From an uncultured Acidimicrobiales bacterium (lineage in GTDB: Bacteria > Actinomycetota > Acidimicrobiia > Acidimicrobiales > SZUA-35), in assembly GCA_938029215.1 (NCBI GenBank), contig CALHFG010000070.1:1-64000 (forward strand): 64,000 nt of DNA, written 5' to 3'. Of this stretch, positions 61,577 to 64,000 are shown piece by piece. Numbering within the stretch: the first letter of the stretch is position 1; every line of letters starts with the position of its first letter. The notes below the pieces were generated by a model, which saw only the letters and a program-made list of their open reading frames with translations, did not search any database and had not been told where the DNA came from. A program made the translations under genes and the position numbers.

Positions 61577-62251
61577 CTATGCCTTGCCGGCCAGGTTGAT
61601 CGCGTCTCGGTGCAGCAGCTTCTTGATTCGCCCCAGGTTGGCGCCCCGCCGATGCACCGCCGTTGCAGCCAATGCGATCGACGCCGAATCTAGGTCGGCG
61701 ACGTCGACGATCTGATGGACGACGCCCGCAGCTTGCTGCTGATCGGGGGGCAAGCGTTCCGAAGTGACCATGAGCCGAGCCGCCATCGGACGCCCCAGGA
61801 CGTCGTCGAACAACGCCATCATTGCGGGGGAAAACGGCATTCCCAGGTCGGCTTCGGGAAGGCACCAGAAACCTCGTTCGGTTCGCCCGATTCGTAGGTC
61901 GCCTGCCAAGGCCAACATCGCACCGGCGCCGAACGCGTGGCCGTTGATGGCGGTGACGACGGTGTAGGGAGCCTCCATCAGACGCGCCCACACCTTCTCA
62001 GTGTTACCAACGAACTGAAGCGCGTCCGCCCCAGCCGCAGTTAACGCATCGATGTCGAACCCGTTACTGAAGAACTTACCCGTACCGGTGACGACCAAGG
62101 ACCCGATGGTCTCGTCGGCTTCGACCTCATCGAGCAAGTCGTTCCAATGACTGTTGACCTCCGGAGTGAACCGGTTTTCACCGTTGTCCATGCGAAGAAC
62201 CGCAACGCCATCTTGTGGTCGTTCCAGTCGAATCAGCTCTCGAATGCTCAT
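61577..62251 (-). CDS. Enoyl-CoA hydratase/isomerase family protein, delta3-delta2-enoyl-CoA isomerase-like
   Basis: 224 residues, shorter than classical hydratases. Crotonase-fold features are TGTGKFFSNGFDID (first oxyanion hole) and NGHAFGAGAMLALAGD (second). A single conserved Glu lies in CLPEADLGM, as in short plant and bacterial delta3-delta2 isomerases. It would move double bonds so that unsaturated fatty acids can enter beta-oxidation. Leaderless promoter TAGGAT lies 6 nt upstream. Confidence 0.83.
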   Translation of the reverse strand: MSIRELIRLERPQDGVAVLRMDNGENRFTPEVNSHWNDLLDEVEADETIGSLVVTGTGKFFSNGFDIDALTAAGADALQFVGNTEKVWARLMEAPYTVVTAINGHAFGAGAMLALAGDLRIGRTERGFWCLPEADLGMPFSPAMMALFDDVLGRPMAARLMVTSERLPPDQQQAAGVVHQIVDVADLDSASIALAATAVHRRGANLGRIKKLLHRDAINLAGKA

Positions 62252-62257
62252 CTGATG

Positions 62258-62263
62258 ATCCTA
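62258..62263 (-). promoter_or_regulatory. -10 box TAGGAT, leaderless start of the isomerase-like gene
   Basis: TAGGAT on the minus strand, 6 nt (CATCAG), then ATG at 62251; the mosaic repeat begins 16 bp further upstream. Confidence 0.6.
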
Positions 62264-62278
62264 TGGGATCAGGTGGTC

Positions 62279-62452
62279 AGGCCCGAAGGCGAGCCGACCA
62301 GCAGGCCGGTTCGTGAAGCGAGCGAAAGGGCCCCGGAGGGAATCAACCCACCCCGGGCGACCCGCAGGGCCGGTTCGTGAAGCGAGCGCCAGCGAGTGAG
62401 AACACGAACAGGAAGGCCCGAAGGCGAGCGAAAGGGCCCCCGGAGGGAATCA
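62279..62452. repeat. Mosaic intergenic direct repeats
   Basis: Three motifs each occur twice in the same direction. They are a 16-mer AGGCCCGAAGGCGAGC (62279-62294, 62414-62429), a 21-mer containing GGTTCGTGAAGCGAGCG (62304-62324, 62368-62388), and a 28/29-mer from GCGAGCGAAAGGG to GGAATCA (62318-62345, 62424-62452). The last copy includes the stop codon of the PAC2 gene. This block fills the 198-bp gap between the PAC2 and isomerase-like genes. Confidence 0.8.
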
Positions 62453-63280
62453 TTGCTCCTTGAGGAACTTTTCGATCTTGGCGATCAGTTCGTTGCCCGA
62501 CCCTGAGCTCATGGCGGCGTCGTACTCGGTCTCGAGGTTGGAGACGTACTCGGCCATGTCTTCATCGTCGGCGATCATCGTGTTGATCTGCGACTCGTAC
62601 TCTTGGGAGGCGACGTTGAGCTCGTCGATCGGTATCGGCAGATCAAGCAAGTTGGACACACGCTCGACCAACGCCTTTGACACCTTGGGTGATCGAGCGT
62701 GCGGCACATAGCTGGGAACGGCACCCCACAGCGACACCGAATCGAGGCCCGATGCATGCGTTGTGCTGTGGACCACACCCACGATGCCGGTGGGACCTTC
62801 GTAGGACGACGGTTCGAGGTCGAGTTGGGCCCGGAGTTCAGGTGTCAGGGCCGAACCGTAGATCGTTGCTGGGCGGGTATGGACAACGTCGGCTATCAGC
62901 GCACCGAGGCTGACGACCATTTCGACGCCGGCGGCTGCCGCAAGGTCACGAATGGATTCGGAGTACGTACGCCACCGTAGCTGAGGCTCAATCCCGCGCA
63001 GGATGATGAGCTCGCGACCACCGAGGGAGCCATGAGCGAAGGTGTTTTGCGGCCATTCGATTCGACGGCTGGTGCCTTCTAGTCGCACCGATGGCCGGGT
63101 GGTCTGGAAGTCATAGAACGGCTCCGGATCCATCTGGGCGAAGGTCTGCGCGCCCGACTTCTCCGCGATGTATGTGGCAGCGGATGATGCGGCGTCGCCC
63201 GCGTCGTTCCAACCCTCAAACGCCATGATCAACAGAGGTGAGTTGAATGTCGGCTCGGTGGAGTACTCCAGGAATGACAC
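62450..63280 (-). CDS. PAC2-family protein (proteasome assembly chaperone-like)
   Basis: 276 residues from GTG 63280. The start PTFNSPLLIMAFEGWNDAGDAASSA, the later GRELIILRGIEPQLRWR, and VSLGALIADVVHTRP are standard for the actinobacterial PAC2 family. The C-terminal region is an acidic helix pair. Actinobacteria have proteasomes, but a role for this family in their assembly is unproven. Its stop codon is formed by the last bases of the intergenic repeat. Leaderless promoter TACCGT 6 nt upstream. Confidence 0.88.
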   Translation of the reverse strand: MSFLEYSTEPTFNSPLLIMAFEGWNDAGDAASSAATYIAEKSGAQTFAQMDPEPFYDFQTTRPSVRLEGTSRRIEWPQNTFAHGSLGGRELIILRGIEPQLRWRTYSESIRDLAAAAGVEMVVSLGALIADVVHTRPATIYGSALTPELRAQLDLEPSSYEGPTGIVGVVHSTTHASGLDSVSLWGAVPSYVPHARSPKVSKALVERVSNLLDLPIPIDELNVASQEYESQINTMIADDEDMAEYVSNLETEYDAAMSSGSGNELIAKIEKFLKEQ

Positions 63281-63286
63281 ACCTTC

Positions 63287-63292
63287 ACGGTA
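63287..63292 (-). promoter_or_regulatory. -10 box TACCGT, leaderless start of the PAC2 gene
   Basis: TACCGT on the minus strand, 6 nt (GAAGGT), then GTG at 63280. Confidence 0.55.
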
Positions 63293-63324
63293 CCGCTACG
63301 ACGGGATGGCTGATACTCCACCAC

Positions 63325-63330
63325 TAGAGT
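63325..63330 (+). promoter_or_regulatory. -10 box TAGAGT, leaderless start of the GNAT gene
   Basis: TAGAGT, 6 nt (GAACGC), then GTG at 63337. It is divergent from the PAC2 promoter, with about 30 bp between the boxes. Confidence 0.55.
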
Positions 63331-63336
63331 GAACGC

Positions 63337-63783
63337 GTGCAGATCGTTGAGGCAAACGAAGTAACCGAGGCGCTGATTGCTGCCATGGAGAAGTTGATCC
63401 CGCAGCTTTCTCGTTCCAATCCACCTCCAACGCCAGAGCAGCTGCAGCTGATGGTGGACTCAGATGCATCACGGCTACTGCTGGCGTTGGACGACGACGG
63501 CGCCATTCTGGGTTCGCTCACGTTGGTTCTCTTCCGCATCCCCACAGGAGTCCGGGCATGGATCGAGGACGTGGTGGTCGACGGTGACGCTCGTGGTATG
63601 GGCGTTGGCGACAAACTGAACCGTTTCGCGCTCGAGATGGCCCGTGACCACGGGGCGGTCTCGGTCGATCTCACGAGTCGTCCCAGCCGTGAGGCCGCCA
63701 ACAGGCTCTACCAGCGCATCGGGTTCGAACAGCGAAGCACGAACGTGTATCGCTATGACCTTAAGAAGTCGGCGGACGAGTAA
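63337..63783 (+). CDS. GNAT-family N-acetyltransferase
   Basis: 148 residues. The acetyl-CoA loop appears as DARGMGVGDKLNRFALEMA (about 87-105), preceded by the AWIEDVVVDGD strand and followed by NRLYQRIGFEQRSTNVYRY. It transfers an acetyl group to an amine; the substrate is unknown. It converges on the NUDIX gene with a 4-bp gap. Confidence 0.9.
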   Translation: MQIVEANEVTEALIAAMEKLIPQLSRSNPPPTPEQLQLMVDSDASRLLLALDDDGAILGSLTLVLFRIPTGVRAWIEDVVVDGDARGMGVGDKLNRFALEMARDHGAVSVDLTSRPSREAANRLYQRIGFEQRSTNVYRYDLKKSADE

Positions 63784-63787
63784 GCGC

Positions 63788-64000
63788 TCAGGCTTCCCAC
63801 ACGTTTGGGCGGGGCGGGTCGAAATAGACATCCACGGGTCCACCCGCGACAGCTTGGAATGCCAAGTCGACCCAGCGATCCCCCGAGGCAATGGGGCTCG
63901 GCAGATTGTCTGGTCGAAACCAGCCCACATCGGTGACCTCTTGTGGGTGGGGTCGTAGCTCGCCGCCGGTGGCGCGGCATTGAAACACGATCGAATACAA
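63788..64000 (-). CDS. NUDIX hydrolase, C-terminal fragment (5' end outside window)
   Basis: The frame is open to the window edge; 70 codons are visible. The segment EVTDVGWFRPDNLPSP is the closing strand-helix of NUDIX hydrolases that follows the NUDIX box, which must lie beyond 64000. The first visible codon should not be taken as a start. Substrate unknown. Confidence 0.75.
   Translation of the reverse strand: MYSIVFQCRATGGELRPHPQEVTDVGWFRPDNLPSPIASGDRWVDLAFQAVAGGPVDVYFDPPRPNVWEA

Overview
The window is chromosomal DNA from a high-GC actinobacterium. Gene content points to the class Acidimicrobiia or a close relative, probably free-living and aquatic, but this placement is an inference from gene content alone. 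The supporting genes are a WS/DGAT acyltransferase, an F420-type luciferase-like oxidoreductase, an actinobacterial P450-type ferredoxin, full-length Lhr, HelD/HelR, a UMF1 transporter, a zinc-ribbon class III cyclase with an AAA ATPase, and haem genes hemE and cgoX. I see no rRNA, tRNA, CRISPR array, transposase or phage genes. Coding density is very high. The longest gene-free stretches are about 260 bp (30264-30524) and about 200 bp (62252-62449); both are described below.

Layout. 1-5.5 kb is a minus-strand envelope operon: an exported beta-sandwich protein, a class A penicillin-binding protein, a membrane-anchored trypsin-like protein that has lost catalytic residues, a tiny membrane protein and a YihY/BrkB protein. 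5.6-12.5 kb holds a ferredoxin, WS/DGAT, an S9 peptidase, RsgA, a LysM lipoprotein and L-2-hydroxyglutarate oxidase. 12.5-22 kb holds a large cyclase/ATPase/TPR regulator, a GH13 glucosidase and a MacB/FtsX-type ABC exporter pair. 21.56-22.86 kb is a single AbiEi/DUF559-type gene enclosed by 81-bp imperfect inverted repeats, sitting between two convergent genes. 22.9-32 kb holds Lhr, an M64-like peptidase, a bile-acid-type symporter and a SulP transporter. 32-40 kb holds a 2-oxoglutarate oxygenase, a SolA-type amine oxidase, an NTF2-like protein, and a SWIM/SNF2/MFS run. 40-46 kb holds DUF4253, LLM, PanB-like, DUF4240 and HelD genes. 46-52 kb holds a CrtA-like gene, hemE and cgoX, then a TauD-type dioxygenase and apolipoprotein N-acyltransferase. 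53-57.6 kb is a sugar/lipid-modification cluster with dtd at its head. 57.7-64 kb holds thioesterase, PQQ-type dehydrogenase, UMF1, enoyl-CoA isomerase-like, PAC2, GNAT and NUDIX genes, plus a mosaic intergenic repeat.

Two themes cut across the window. First, about twenty genes have a TANNNT-like -10 box ending exactly 6 (sometimes 7) nt before the start codon. This implies leaderless mRNAs and was used here to choose several starts. Second, several enzymes keep their fold but lack canonical active-site residues: the trypsin-like protein beside the PBP, the Cys-to-Ser change in Lnt, the Asn in the P-loop of the cyclase-ATPase, and the missing metal ligands in the PanB-like protein. The best candidate for something undescribed is the inverted-repeat-bounded AbiEi/DUF559 gene.
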